64,000 bases of DNA from Celeribacter sp047630475. GTDB lineage: Bacteria; Pseudomonadota; Alphaproteobacteria; Rhodobacterales; Rhodobacteraceae. The notes beneath the pieces were generated by a model. That model had not been told where the DNA came from. It ran no database searches and saw only the letters and a list, made by a program, of their open reading frames with translations. The translations under genes were made by a program, and so were the position numbers. How positions within the stretch are numbered: position 1 is the stretch's first letter; each line of letters opens with the position of its first letter. Location: positions 142,616-206,615 of the forward strand of contig JBLHXX010000001.1 of assembly GCA_047630475.1 (NCBI GenBank), given 5' to 3'. Below, one piece after another: positions 1-9,079 of the stretch.

Positions 1-111
1 GTGATGCGCGATCCAATCGAGAACCCAAGGTCCCTCGTTGCGGACGCATGTGATCCCAACTGCGTTCAAACCAAAATACCTCAGATTTACACTTGGTCGA
101 TCTGTGACCAT
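1..111 (-). CDS. Glycosyltransferase family 2 protein, N-terminal fragment (runs off the window)
   Basis: The reverse strand reads open from an ATG at 111 to the window edge, giving 37 residues. Near the end they contain GITCVRNEGPWVLDWIAHH, the typical N-terminal strand and NEGP segment of family 2 glycosyltransferases of the Glyco_tranf_2_4 kind found in alphaproteobacterial polysaccharide clusters. The rest of the gene lies outside the window. There is no clear ribosome binding site, so the start could be another in-frame codon. It is divergent from the glycosyltransferase-sulfotransferase operon at 359, with about 250 bases of shared upstream DNA in which I see no other gene. The sugar donor and acceptor cannot be read from this fragment. 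The family call is fairly secure from the NEGP block; the exact start is not. Confidence 0.7.
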   Translation of the reverse strand, partial: MVTDRPSVNLRYFGLNAVGITCVRNEGPWVLDWIAHH

Positions 112-358
112 TTTCAAACTTTATGTCTGATATTCTTGCTAAAATGGGTCTCACACTGCCTCGTTGAAGTCAAGGTTGGGTGGTTTTCCGTTTGTCTTTT
201 AGCTTTGTTTTTAGGCGAATGTGGTGTTGTCCCAAGAGTGCTGGACTGATGAGGGCAGGATGTTTAACATTCCCCTATTGAGCAGTCAGCGGCTTGGGCT
301 AAAACGCTTGAGTATAGATAGATAAAATAAGGGCGGTTTGCGCTCGAGGATTCAGGTT

Positions 359-1375
359 ATGTCAGAACTTCCCGAAATTGCGTCATTGTGGATTGGCGGA
401 CGCCTGAGCTGGCTTGAACAGCTATGTCTTAAAAGTTTTGCGGATGCGGGCCACCACACGACTTTGTATTCATACGAGCCGATCCCCAACGTGCCTGAGG
501 GCGTTCACACGGCGGATGCCGCCGATATTTATCCGGCTGAACCGATGCTGCGCCACGCGCGCACGGGCAGCCCTGCGATTCATGCGGATATGTGGCGTCT
601 CAATTTGCTCAAACAGACTGATAAAATCTGGGTCGATGCCGATATGTATTGCTATCGCCCTTTTGATTACGCCTCGCCCTATGTGTATGGCTGGGAAAAA
701 GAAGGACTCGTGTGTAATGCTGTTTTGGGGCTGCCACGCGACAGTAAAACATTGGACGCGCTGCTTGAATTTTTCAAAGACGAATACGCCATAGCTCCTT
801 GGTTCAAAGACTGGCAAATCCGCGAGCTTGAAGCCGAACGTGACGCGGGAAAGCCTGTGCACATGACGGCGCAAAACTGGGGCTTTACGGGGCCTGCATC
901 CGTGACGCATTTCTTGATTGAAACCGGTGAAATTGAACATGCGCAACCTGAGCCCGCGTTCTACCCTGTCAGTTTTCCAGACCGCAACCATATGATTCAA
1001 AGTCGCTTTAATGTCGAAGAGCGCTTTACCGATGATACCCGTGGGGTGCACTTTTGGGCCCGCCGGATGAAACCCCGTTTGGAAGAAAAAGAAAACAATG
1101 TGCCGCGTCGCGGGTCGTTCATGCATGGGCTTTTGGCCAAACATGACATCGATCCGTCGAAGGCGCCTATTCCTTCTAAAAAGCCAAATGCGAACGCAAA
1201 AGCGCCAACAGATGATGCCAAATTCCAAGCCGAAATTGGTTTGGCGGCGCTGAAAGGCGATGCCTCGATGGACAAGTTGTGCCGTGACTTTTTGGTGGAC
1301 AAACAGTTCATCAAAAAATGCCGCGACACAATTTCGGAAAATGCTGTAAGATTGTTCGAAAACGGAGAAGATTGA
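359..1375 (+). CDS. DXD-type glycosyltransferase (capsular polysaccharide synthesis-like)
   Basis: A 338-residue soluble protein. A hydrophobic strand followed by WVDADMYC places a DAD motif at residues 93-95, the metal and nucleotide-sugar binding signature of DXD glycosyltransferases; ahead of it an HADMWR block resembles the region that precedes DXD in this fold. The C-terminal part after about residue 250 is charged and low in similarity to anything I recognise. The ATG at 359 is chosen over an upstream TTG at 338 because GAGGA sits 8 bases before it. The stop overlaps the start of the next gene (TGATG), so translation is probably coupled to the sulfotransferase and then the hydrolase-like protein. 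That context suggests assembly of a sulfated surface glycan; donor and acceptor are unknown. Confidence 0.8.
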   Translation: MSELPEIASLWIGGRLSWLEQLCLKSFADAGHHTTLYSYEPIPNVPEGVHTADAADIYPAEPMLRHARTGSPAIHADMWRLNLLKQTDKIWVDADMYCYRPFDYASPYVYGWEKEGLVCNAVLGLPRDSKTLDALLEFFKDEYAIAPWFKDWQIRELEAERDAGKPVHMTAQNWGFTGPASVTHFLIETGEIEHAQPEPAFYPVSFPDRNHMIQSRFNVEERFTDDTRGVHFWARRMKPRLEEKENNVPRRGSFMHGLLAKHDIDPSKAPIPSKKPNANAKAPTDDAKFQAEIGLAALKGDASMDKLCRDFLVDKQFIKKCRDTISENAVRLFENGED

Positions 1376-2145
1376 TGACGGGTTTCGAAGATCTTGTGGC
1401 CAATTATCCGCATCGCAAGCATTTCTTGCAAACGGTCAACTTGCCGGCGGTTGCCCCCACAGGGCAGCCGTTTTTATACATGAAAAACCATAAATGCGCT
1501 TGCACCACGGTGATCGCCACCCTGATGAGTTTGTTGGCCAAACAGCAAGGCATCGAAGAAAATATCTCCATGGCTTCGGTTCATACGCCGCCCAAATCTG
1601 TGTTGCTCACGGGGCCGCGCGGGCTCGCGGACGCCAGTGTGGTGGCCGCAGTCAATGATCCGAATGTGTTCAAATTTTCGATTGTGCGTGATCCCGTGAC
1701 CCGCACCCTGTCCGCCTTTGCTGATAAAATCGGGTCTGGGGGCAAGCAAAAAACCAAGTTAATGAAATATCTAGGGCGCCCAGCTGACAGTAATATCACT
1801 TTGAAACAATTCATCGCCCTTTTGGCCTCTGACGAAGGTGCGCGTGATTTAGACCGTCATTGGCGCTCGCAGCGCCTAGAAATTGCGTATGATCATATTC
1901 CGTTTGATTACATCGGCACCGTCGAAGACATCAAACCCGCGATGGATCATATCGTGCGCACCATTTTTGGCGCGGATGCTGTGGGGCAGGTCGTCGATAC
2001 GCGCAGATCTATGGGGCATAAAACCTCGTCCAAAGACCTGGTCGCAACACTGACCGATCGGGATATGAAAAATCTGTACAAAGCTTTTGGGCCTGATTTC
2101 GAGATGTATGAAACAGTGCAAGCCAAATTGGCGGCGACGCAATGA
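1375..2145 (+). CDS. Sulfotransferase family 2 protein
   Basis: A 256-residue protein with the two PAPS-binding blocks of the sulfotransferase family: KNHKCACTTV at residues 37-46 (5'-phosphosulfate loop) and FSIVRDPVTRTLSAF at about 101-115 (3'-phosphate block with Arg105 and Ser113). The family transfers sulfate from PAPS to carbohydrate hydroxyls, so it likely decorates a glycan made by the neighbouring glycosyltransferases. The start is the ATG overlapping the previous stop; an open frame continues upstream to 1318 but lies inside the previous gene. The stop overlaps the next start. No membrane segment is visible. The family is clear, the acceptor unknown. Confidence 0.87.
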   Translation: MTGFEDLVANYPHRKHFLQTVNLPAVAPTGQPFLYMKNHKCACTTVIATLMSLLAKQQGIEENISMASVHTPPKSVLLTGPRGLADASVVAAVNDPNVFKFSIVRDPVTRTLSAFADKIGSGGKQKTKLMKYLGRPADSNITLKQFIALLASDEGARDLDRHWRSQRLEIAYDHIPFDYIGTVEDIKPAMDHIVRTIFGADAVGQVVDTRRSMGHKTSSKDLVATLTDRDMKNLYKAFGPDFEMYETVQAKLAATQ

Positions 2146-3053
2146 TGGACAGCACGAGCGATCCTGTGACCAAATCGGATTGGCGTGATGAGCTACGTCA
2201 ACTTGGGGCCGCCGAAGGGTTTTACGAAGAGTTGGGCGACAAACACACGGCCTTGCACATCAAGCGCGGTGACACGTTGATCGTAACCTTTGAGAACCTC
2301 GACCATGTGTTTGAGGACGGTGAAGGGAAAATGCCGTGGGGATTTGACTTTGTCACGAAACGCGGTTGGTCCATGCTTGGAATGATGGCGCATGACTGGA
2401 CATGGTACCGCGACGAAGATGTGTATGCCTTTTTCGATCGTCTCAAAACAGACGGATTTTTTGACGGTTTTGAACGCGTGGTATTTTATGGTGCTTCGAT
2501 GGGGGGCTATGCTGCGGCTGCGTTTTCCGCCGCCTGTCCGGGGGCCACGGTCGTGGCCATTTCACCCCAAGCCACATTATCGCGTGAGGACGCTTGTTGG
2601 GAGACGCGATATCGCAAGGCGTGGCGGCATGATTTTTCCTCCCAATACGGATACGCGCCAGATATGGTGCAAACTGCTGAAAAGGTATTTCTATTCTACG
2701 ATCCATTTGCGTCCTTGGATGCAATGCACGCGGCCCTATTTCGGGGTGACAATGTGGTCAAATTGCGCTGTCGCTATTTTGGCCACCGTATCGCGTCGAT
2801 GTGGATTCGTCTGGGCATCTTAAAACCAATTGTTGAGCAATCTATCGTGGGCACATTGACGGAGCCTGCGTTTTACAAAATGCTGAGGGCGCGACGCGAC
2901 GACAGGCGGTTTCAACGCGAAATGTTGCAGCGGCTTGAGAAAAAAGGTCGCCCTTGGTTGATCGTGCGCTATTGTGAAGCCGTTCTCGCACGACGTGGCG
3001 GACCAAAATTTAGACAAGCAATGAATGCAGCGTTGAAAAAAATGAGTGCCTAA
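2142..3053 (+). CDS. Alpha/beta-hydrolase-fold protein of a glycan cluster
   Basis: A 303-residue protein, start coupled to the preceding stop (two ATG codons in a row, either could be used). FYGASMGGYAA at about residues 115-125 is a nucleophile-elbow motif with Ser119 as candidate nucleophile, following a strand and preceding a helix as in alpha/beta hydrolases. I do not see an unambiguous catalytic His; HRIASMW near residue 220 is one candidate. Related roseobacter proteins sit beside glycosyltransferases and are sometimes mislabelled as PAPS reductases, but nothing here resembles that enzyme. A role in trimming, deacylating or acylating the sulfated glycan is inferred from context only. 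Confidence 0.6.
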   Translation: MMDSTSDPVTKSDWRDELRQLGAAEGFYEELGDKHTALHIKRGDTLIVTFENLDHVFEDGEGKMPWGFDFVTKRGWSMLGMMAHDWTWYRDEDVYAFFDRLKTDGFFDGFERVVFYGASMGGYAAAAFSAACPGATVVAISPQATLSREDACWETRYRKAWRHDFSSQYGYAPDMVQTAEKVFLFYDPFASLDAMHAALFRGDNVVKLRCRYFGHRIASMWIRLGILKPIVEQSIVGTLTEPAFYKMLRARRDDRRFQREMLQRLEKKGRPWLIVRYCEAVLARRGGPKFRQAMNAALKKMSA

Positions 3054-3069
3054 GGAATGAAGTCTTGGG

Positions 3070-3795
3070 GTGAAAAGTGGGTCATTGGTGCTAGACAACT
3101 ACAAAGCATATATTCGGCGTGCGTCCGACGGACCCGATGGCAAAACAACACGGGCCAGTGTGTTGACTGCGCGGTTGCGCGCCGCAATTTTACGCGGTGA
3201 TTTAAAACCTGGTCAAAAAGTAAACCTGGATCGGTTGCGTGATGAGTATGGCGTGTCTTTGTCGCCTTTGCGCGAAGCCATTTCGCGCCTCGCTGTGGAT
3301 GGCTTGGTTCAAACCCAAGATCAACGCGGATCGACGATCACTCCCCTGACGTCATGCGAACTTGAAGAAATCGGCCGGTTGCGCCGTGAAGTTGATATCT
3401 TGGCGTTGCGCACCGCAATGGCGCGGGGCGGTGTTGTGTGGCACGCAAATTTGCGCGAAACGGCTGTCGCGCTTCATACAGCATCGCGATTTGAAGATGA
3501 CGAAAATTTCGATGAAATATGGTCGGTCGCCCACACGAATTTTCACAAAGCCATGATCAGTGGCAGCCAAATGCCAATGTTGGTCGCCTTTTGTATGAAC
3601 CTGCATGATCTGCATGATCGGTATCGCCGCCAATTGTCACCGCCAAATGTGCCCTATGGCGAGGTTTGGCGTGAGCATGCAGAAATCGCATCTTGTGCGC
3701 TAAGTGGGGATGTTGAGGCTACGGTCCTTGCGTTGCAAACGCATTTTGACACTGAAATTGTGTCCCTTGCCGAACGGCTTAAAAACGCGTCATAA
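3070..3795 (+). CDS. GntR-family transcriptional regulator, FCD subfamily
   Basis: A 241-residue regulator. Residues 27-90 form the GntR winged helix (LRAAILRGDLKPGQ, then SLSPLREAISRLAVDGLV), and about 100-235 form an all-helical FCD ligand-binding domain with Asp and His residues (HTNFHKAM, REHAEIASCAL) of the kind that bind metal and carboxylate ligands. The GTG at 3070 is used, with AAGGA 13 bases upstream; the spacing is long, so an internal start is possible. It lies just after the glycan operon and 44 bases before aroQ. No operator is obvious near it, so the regulon and ligand are unknown. Confidence 0.85.
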   Translation: MKSGSLVLDNYKAYIRRASDGPDGKTTRASVLTARLRAAILRGDLKPGQKVNLDRLRDEYGVSLSPLREAISRLAVDGLVQTQDQRGSTITPLTSCELEEIGRLRREVDILALRTAMARGGVVWHANLRETAVALHTASRFEDDENFDEIWSVAHTNFHKAMISGSQMPMLVAFCMNLHDLHDRYRRQLSPPNVPYGEVWREHAEIASCALSGDVEATVLALQTHFDTEIVSLAERLKNAS

Positions 3796-3839
3796 AGGTC
3801 AAAACCGCCAGTGGTACGATGCTTTAAGGGGCAATCCAA

Positions 3840-4277
3840 ATGACTAAAAAAATATACATCCTGAATGGGCCGAATTTGAACCTCTTGGGCAAACGCCAGC
3901 CAGAGATCTACGGACATGATACGTTAGATGATGTGGCTCAAACCTGCGCGGCTTTGGGCGCCGATTTGGGTCTAGAAATAGATTTGAAACAATCCAATTT
4001 CGAGGGTGGTATCGTCGAAATGATCCATGAGGCCCGCGAACAGGCTGTAGGCATTATCATCAATCCAGGGGCCTATACGCATACATCTGTCGCCATTTTA
4101 GATGCGCTCAACACCTTCGAAGGCCCTGTCTTTGAGGTACATATTTCCAACGTGCACAAACGCGAATCCTTTCGCCATCATTCCTACGTGTCCTTGCGCG
4201 CGGATGGTGTGATGGCTGGGTTTGGTGTGCAAGGTTACGAATTGGCGCTGCGCCGTATGGCGGTTGTTCTGGGCTAG
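3840..4277 (+). CDS. aroQ: Type II 3-dehydroquinate dehydratase
   Basis: A 145-residue enzyme of normal length for type II dehydroquinases, which convert 3-dehydroquinate to 3-dehydroshikimate in the shikimate pathway. It shows NGPNLNLLGKRQPEIYG at the N terminus with the active-site Arg19 and Tyr24, INPGAYTHTS with the substrate-binding Asn, and HISNVHKRESFR near the C terminus with the catalytic His region. The protein should assemble as a dodecamer in the cytosol. It is transcribed after the GntR gene and converges closely on the AbrB-type gene, with only 12 bases between them. Confidence 0.96.
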   Translation: MTKKIYILNGPNLNLLGKRQPEIYGHDTLDDVAQTCAALGADLGLEIDLKQSNFEGGIVEMIHEAREQAVGIIINPGAYTHTSVAILDALNTFEGPVFEVHISNVHKRESFRHHSYVSLRADGVMAGFGVQGYELALRRMAVVLG

Positions 4278-4289
4278 TGCGGGGCGATA

Positions 4290-5354
4290 TTAGCGTGTCA
4301 GCCGTTTGGCCAGCCATGATAATATGCTGGGCGCAATCGCGATCAACACCACGATCCGTGCCAAATGATGCAACGCAATATAGGCCACATCGCCGTTCAT
4401 GGCGATGGCCACCAAGGACATTTCCGTCAAACCACCCGGCGCATAGGCCAGCAGCACTTGTTGGGTGGTTTGGCCAAAGATCTCATGCAGCGTGATCGCA
4501 AAGCCAAGGGACACAACCAACATCAATGTCGTGGCGATTGTGCTTAACACGAGGGTTTCGATAATAAGGCGCGGGGCAGCCCCCATAAAGCGACAGCCCA
4601 TCATCGTGCCTAAAATGATTTGCGAAAAAATCACCAAAATGGGAGGCGGCGCGGAATGCGACAGCCCCGTCATATGCGCGATTGCAGACAAAATAAGAGG
4701 CCCCAAAAGGCCCGCTGCGGGCAATTTCAACGCGTTGCCCATCATCAGGCCGAACACCGCACAACCCAACAAAATCGCACCGCTTTTTAGATCGAAAGCG
4801 ACGTCAGTGCCGCTCGGCAGGGCTGCACTTGAGACGTCATATCCAAGAACAAGTCGGAAATAGATCGCGATCAAAGACACAGAGACAACAATCCGCGCCG
4901 CATGTGACAAGATGATCCGCTTTTCATCCCCCCCAAGCTCACCACCAATCACCGTCATTTCGTTTAAACCGCCCGGCATGGCCGAGAAAAACGCCGTTAC
5001 AGGATCAAGTCGACCGATTTTGATGTACAAAGGCACCACCATGGCGGCCGCAACGGCGATATAAATAACCAACCCCAGCAGTGATAAACCCCATTCGAGC
5101 AAGTGGGAAAACGTTTGAGTGTCAAACCCAGACCCAAGCATGACGCCGATCACCGGAATAACATAGGGACGCAGCGCGCCTGGTCCGTGTAGGGGCGCTT
5201 TTGCGATCACCGCCAAAAAACTGGCAAGCATCGCGCCAAGCATCCAAGGCAAAGGCAAGCCTAACAGTGAAAATGAGACGCCGCCACCGGTGCCAATGGC
5301 CAAAGCCAGTGCGATTTGGGGTGTTTTTGGGGGCAGTGCAAGATTGAGTTTCAC
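4290..5354 (-). CDS. AbrB-family (ammonia monooxygenase-like) membrane protein
   Basis: A 354-residue integral membrane protein built from two homologous halves, as in Pfam AbrB (not the AbrB transcription factor). Each half contains the hallmark PGG segment: FFSAMPGGLNEMTVIG in the first and LLAYAPGGLTEMSLVA in the second, each followed by a conserved His-Ala/Leu-Ala-Arg (SHAARIVV, HHLARIVV). Around ten hydrophobic segments are visible. The family is often labelled a putative ammonia monooxygenase or regulator but acts as an uncharacterised transporter-like protein. It is divergent from nadA and convergent with aroQ, and the context does not reveal its substrate. Confidence 0.87.
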   Translation of the reverse strand: MKLNLALPPKTPQIALALAIGTGGGVSFSLLGLPLPWMLGAMLASFLAVIAKAPLHGPGALRPYVIPVIGVMLGSGFDTQTFSHLLEWGLSLLGLVIYIAVAAAMVVPLYIKIGRLDPVTAFFSAMPGGLNEMTVIGGELGGDEKRIILSHAARIVVSVSLIAIYFRLVLGYDVSSAALPSGTDVAFDLKSGAILLGCAVFGLMMGNALKLPAAGLLGPLILSAIAHMTGLSHSAPPPILVIFSQIILGTMMGCRFMGAAPRLIIETLVLSTIATTLMLVVSLGFAITLHEIFGQTTQQVLLAYAPGGLTEMSLVAIAMNGDVAYIALHHLARIVVLIAIAPSILSWLAKRLTR

Positions 5355-5598
5355 AAAAAAGCCAAGGGTTGTTTCGGTGCATTTATACGCTTGCAGACTG
5401 AAAATGCGAGTGAAAACAGCGTGCCATATGTGGTGTATCTATGATTTGTATTTTGATCTTACCACAAGCAAAGGTCATAATATGTCGGCCCAATAGGGTG
5501 TTTGTGGCACTTCCTTGCCCAAATCACCTTTTATTTGTGGGCATCCGATCAAAAACCCATTATTTGACGATGAACTGCCATCAATGGAGACTGTCCCA

Positions 5599-6648
5599 GT
5601 GCTCGATATGCCCAAGGTTAAAACTGTTCTCGCGGATCACTATGATCTCACGCCATCGCCTGAATTGGCGGCAAGCATGCAAGATATCTATGCGAAAATG
5701 TCGCGCGTTGTCTCGCCTGTGGATTGGGCCATTTATGCGCCTTATGTGAAAGCTATCAATGAGTTAAAGGTCAAACGCAACGCTGTGATCTTGGGCCACA
5801 ACTACATGACCCCTGAAATTTTTCACGGTGTGTCTGACTTTGTCGGTGACAGTTTGCAATTGGCCATCAAGGCCACCGAAGTCGAAGCCGATGTCATCGT
5901 GCAAGCCGGCGTGCATTTCATGGCGGAAACCTCGAAAATCCTGAGCCCTGATAAAATCGTGCTGATGCCTGACATGGATGCGGGCTGTTCTTTGGCTGAA
6001 AGTATTACGGCAGAAGGCGTTGAACAGATGCGCGCCAAATACCCCGGCGCGCCTGTTGTGTCCTATGTGAACACGACTGCTGAAGTGAAAGCCGCGTCGG
6101 ACATTTGTTGCACCTCGTCAAATGCGGTGCAAATCGTTGATGCGATGGACAGCGATACGGTCATCATGACACCGGATCAGTTCCTCGCGCAAAACGTGGC
6201 CAACCTGTCCAAGAAAAAAGTCGTGTTCTGGGAAGGCTCGTGCATCGTGCATGAACTTTACAAGGCTGACGATCTGCGCGCTTACCGCGAAAATGACCCC
6301 GAGGTCAAAATCATCGCGCACCCTGAATGTACCCCCGAAGTGGTGGCCGAAGCTGATTTCACAGGCTCGACCAGTGGCATTATCAAGTGGGTCCACGACA
6401 ACAAACCTGCCAAAGCGATGTTGATCACTGAGTGCTCTATGGCGTCCAATATCGCCGACGAGTTGCCCGAGGTTGAGTTTGCCAAGCCGTGCAACGCCTG
6501 TCCGTTTATGAAAAAAATCACGCTGGAAAAAATCTTGTACGCGTTGCACACAATGGAAGGCCAAGTCGAGATTGATCCCGATATGGCTGAGAAAGCCAAA
6601 CTGTCTGTGACGCGGATGATCGATTTATCGCGCGAATTGGGACTGTGA
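5599..6648 (+). CDS. nadA: Quinolinate synthase NadA
   Basis: This enzyme condenses iminoaspartate with dihydroxyacetone phosphate to quinolinate using a 4Fe-4S cluster. The expected cluster cysteines are in DMDAGCSLAES, EGSCIVHE and CNACPFMKK, and AVILGHNYMTPEI and GDSLQLA are also typical. The frame is open from a TTG at 5515, and an ATG occurs at 5584, but I prefer the GTG at 5599: GGAGA lies at a normal distance before it, and the resulting start, MLDMPKVKTVLADHYDLTP, matches how related proteins begin. This gives 349 residues, the usual length. It is the first gene of nadABC, 8 bases before nadB, and the 244 bases upstream must hold the promoter. Confidence 0.94.
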   Translation: MLDMPKVKTVLADHYDLTPSPELAASMQDIYAKMSRVVSPVDWAIYAPYVKAINELKVKRNAVILGHNYMTPEIFHGVSDFVGDSLQLAIKATEVEADVIVQAGVHFMAETSKILSPDKIVLMPDMDAGCSLAESITAEGVEQMRAKYPGAPVVSYVNTTAEVKAASDICCTSSNAVQIVDAMDSDTVIMTPDQFLAQNVANLSKKKVVFWEGSCIVHELYKADDLRAYRENDPEVKIIAHPECTPEVVAEADFTGSTSGIIKWVHDNKPAKAMLITECSMASNIADELPEVEFAKPCNACPFMKKITLEKILYALHTMEGQVEIDPDMAEKAKLSVTRMIDLSRELGL

Positions 6649-6656
6649 AGTAAACC

Positions 6657-8234
6657 ATGAAAGAGATCACAACAGACCGTATTGTCATTGTTGGCGCGGG
6701 CCTTGGCGCGCTTTATGCCGCTCTCAAATTGGCCCCGCGGCCTGTTGTGATGATTTCCCCCGAAGTGCTGGGCGGGGGCGCAAGTTCCGCTTGGGCTCAA
6801 GGCGGTGTGGCTGCCGCGATGGATCCCTCTGACGATCCCAAAAACCACGCGGCCGACACCGTGAAAGCGGGCGCTGGGACCGTGGATGCGGATGTGGCCG
6901 ATCTGGTGACACGCCATGCGCGCGACTATATTTTAGACCTCACCCGCATGGGCGCGCCCTTTGATCGCACCGACGATGGCGGCTATGTTTTGTCGCGCGA
7001 AGCGGCGCATAGTTTTGCCCGTGTTGTGCGTGTCAAAGGCGATCAAGCGGGCGCCGAGATCATGAAGGCATTGATCGAACAGGTCCGCGACACGCCGTCC
7101 ATCCAAGTGCTTGAGGGCACGATGGCGACGGGTCTGGATACAGAAAATGGCACGGTGACGGGTATCGCAATCCAAGATTCCGATACGGGGCGCTCTGCGC
7201 CAATTATGTTGCGCGGCGCGGCTTATTTGCTCGCAGGTGGCGGGTCTGGCGGGCTTTATGCGCTGACCACCAATCCGCCCCGTATTCGCGGTCAAGTGAT
7301 TGGCATGGCGGCCCGCGCTGGTGCGGTGATCACCGATGCGGAATTCGTGCAATTTCACCCCACCGCGATGGATGTCGGCGAAGATCCTGCGCCTCTGGCA
7401 ACCGAAGCCCTGCGCGGGGAAGGTGCGACATTGATCAACAAAAATGGCGAGCGGTTCATGCAAGCCATTCATCCCGACGCCGAACTCGCCCCGCGCGATG
7501 TTGTGGCGCGGGCGATTTTCTCGCAAACACAAGCGGGCCTGCGCCCTATGCTGGACACCCGTGATGCTTTGGGCGCGCGGGTCAAAACCCAGTTCCCGGC
7601 TGTGGCCGAGGCCTGTGCGCGCAATGGGATTGATCCCGCTGTGGAACCCATTCCCGTGGCCGCCGCGGCCCATTATCACATGGGGGGGATCGCCACTGAT
7701 ACGGATGGGCGTGCCAGCCTTGGTGGGCTTTGGGTGTGTGGCGAGGCCTCATCGACAGGGCTGCATGGGGCGAACCGATTGGCCTCAAACGGCTTGCTTG
7801 AGGCTTTGGTCTACGCGCGCATTTGCGCCGAGGGCATTGTGGCCGAAGTGCCTGCAGATGATGCTGGCACGACAACTGCCTTGCTGGATATCCACTTTGA
7901 GGCGGGCGGCGTCGCCCCTGATCCAGATGCCGTGATGACCCTGCGCCAAACCATGACATCGCTTGTCGGTGTGGTGCGTGACGAGGCGGGGTTGAAAGCG
8001 GCGTTGCGCAAGATTGATGCGCTTGAAAGCGCCCATTTGGACAGCCCCTCGTTTCTAAATATGTGTGCCACCGCCACGTTGATCACGGCCTGCGCGTTGT
8101 TGCGGCGCGAAAGCCGAGGCGCACATGAACGTTCTGATTACCCCGACACGTTTACGGGCGAAGGCCTGCGTTCCAAAACCCTATTGTCAGATGTGCTCGC
8201 GTTGCGGGCCAAGATTGCTAAGGACACAGTATGA
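6657..8234 (+). CDS. nadB: L-aspartate oxidase NadB
   Basis: A 525-residue flavoprotein that oxidises L-aspartate to iminoaspartate for quinolinate synthesis. The Rossmann FAD motif is at residues 13-18 (GAGLGA), followed by GASSAWAQGGVAAAM. The succinate dehydrogenase/fumarate reductase-like core shows QFHPTAMD and AAHYHMGGIATD, and the conserved GEASSTGLHGANRLASN block is near residue 365. The C-terminal helical domain is complete. It lies between nadA and nadC and overlaps nadC by four bases (ATGA), so the three are co-transcribed and probably coupled. Confidence 0.97.
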   Translation: MKEITTDRIVIVGAGLGALYAALKLAPRPVVMISPEVLGGGASSAWAQGGVAAAMDPSDDPKNHAADTVKAGAGTVDADVADLVTRHARDYILDLTRMGAPFDRTDDGGYVLSREAAHSFARVVRVKGDQAGAEIMKALIEQVRDTPSIQVLEGTMATGLDTENGTVTGIAIQDSDTGRSAPIMLRGAAYLLAGGGSGGLYALTTNPPRIRGQVIGMAARAGAVITDAEFVQFHPTAMDVGEDPAPLATEALRGEGATLINKNGERFMQAIHPDAELAPRDVVARAIFSQTQAGLRPMLDTRDALGARVKTQFPAVAEACARNGIDPAVEPIPVAAAAHYHMGGIATDTDGRASLGGLWVCGEASSTGLHGANRLASNGLLEALVYARICAEGIVAEVPADDAGTTTALLDIHFEAGGVAPDPDAVMTLRQTMTSLVGVVRDEAGLKAALRKIDALESAHLDSPSFLNMCATATLITACALLRRESRGAHERSDYPDTFTGEGLRSKTLLSDVLALRAKIAKDTV

Positions 8235-9079
8235 GCTTTTCCACCGTTCCCGATCTCGTGCTTGAACCCATGGTGCGCAGTGCGCTTTTGGAAGATTTGG
8301 GGTCTTACGGCGATGTGACAACCCGTGCCGTGATCCCTGCCAGCACCACCTATGATGCGCGCATCAATGCCCGCGAAGTCGGCGTGGTCTCAGGCATGCA
8401 GGTCGCCGCCTTGGCGTTTCGTTTGGTGGATCCAAATCTTGAGATCACCATTTGCATCAACGACGGGCAGCCTTGTCAAATCGGCGATACATTGATGACC
8501 ATCAAAGGGGCGGCATCGTCTATTTTGTCTGGCGAACGTGTGGCGCTAAATTACGCAGGACGGCTGACAGGTATCGCGACCAAAACCGCTGGGTTCGTGG
8601 CCGAAGCCAAAGGCACCAAAACGCGCGTGACCTGCACCCGCAAAACCACGCCAAACATGCGCCTTGTTGAAAAGCTGGCCGTGTTGCACGGCGGCGGGTT
8701 CAATCACCGCTATTCTTTGTCGGATGCTATTTTGATCAAAGACAACCACATCGCTGCTGCGGGTGGGGTGCGTCAAGTTTTGGAAGCCTCCAAAGCCCAC
8801 GCCAGCCACATGATGGCGGTCGAGATTGAAGTGGATCGTTTGGATCAATTGGCTGAGGTCTTAGAGGTCGGTGGGGCTAGCGTTGTGCTATTGGACAATA
8901 TGGACAACGAAACCCTTGTTGAAGCCGTGAAAATGGTTGATGGGCGGATGCTGACCGAGGCAAGTGGCAACGTGAAACTCGACCGTATCGCCTCTATTGC
9001 GGCCACAGGTGTCGATTATATCTCGTCCGGCGCACTAACCCATTCGGCGCGTACAGTTGACCTTGGGCTCGATTTTTAG
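8231..9079 (+). CDS. nadC: Nicotinate-nucleotide pyrophosphorylase (quinolinate phosphoribosyltransferase)
   Basis: A 282-residue type II phosphoribosyltransferase that converts quinolinate and PRPP to nicotinate mononucleotide. The active-site TCTRKTTPNMR block, HGGGFNHRYSLSD with its conserved His and Arg, and the LIKDNH motif are all present, as are the barrel motifs VEIEVD, LLDNM and EASGNV. It overlaps nadB by an ATGA junction and ends the nadABC operon. Downstream (9080-9275) there is no gene or clear terminator before the convergent permease. Confidence 0.97.
   Translation: MSFSTVPDLVLEPMVRSALLEDLGSYGDVTTRAVIPASTTYDARINAREVGVVSGMQVAALAFRLVDPNLEITICINDGQPCQIGDTLMTIKGAASSILSGERVALNYAGRLTGIATKTAGFVAEAKGTKTRVTCTRKTTPNMRLVEKLAVLHGGGFNHRYSLSDAILIKDNHIAAAGGVRQVLEASKAHASHMMAVEIEVDRLDQLAEVLEVGGASVVLLDNMDNETLVEAVKMVDGRMLTEASGNVKLDRIASIAATGVDYISSGALTHSARTVDLGLDF

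Noticed and set aside
1..249. 82-residue plus-strand frame
   Set aside because: Its protein has no recognisable character, and the minus strand of 1-111 encodes a clear glycosyltransferase block.
470..1228. 252-residue minus-strand frame
   Set aside because: It is antisense to the DXD glycosyltransferase and rich in His/Arg/Phe as expected for a shadow frame.
5429..5466. TGTGGT/ACCACA inverted repeat upstream of nadA
   Set aside because: The arms are only 6 bases with a 26-base spacer; too weak to call a NAD regulator site.
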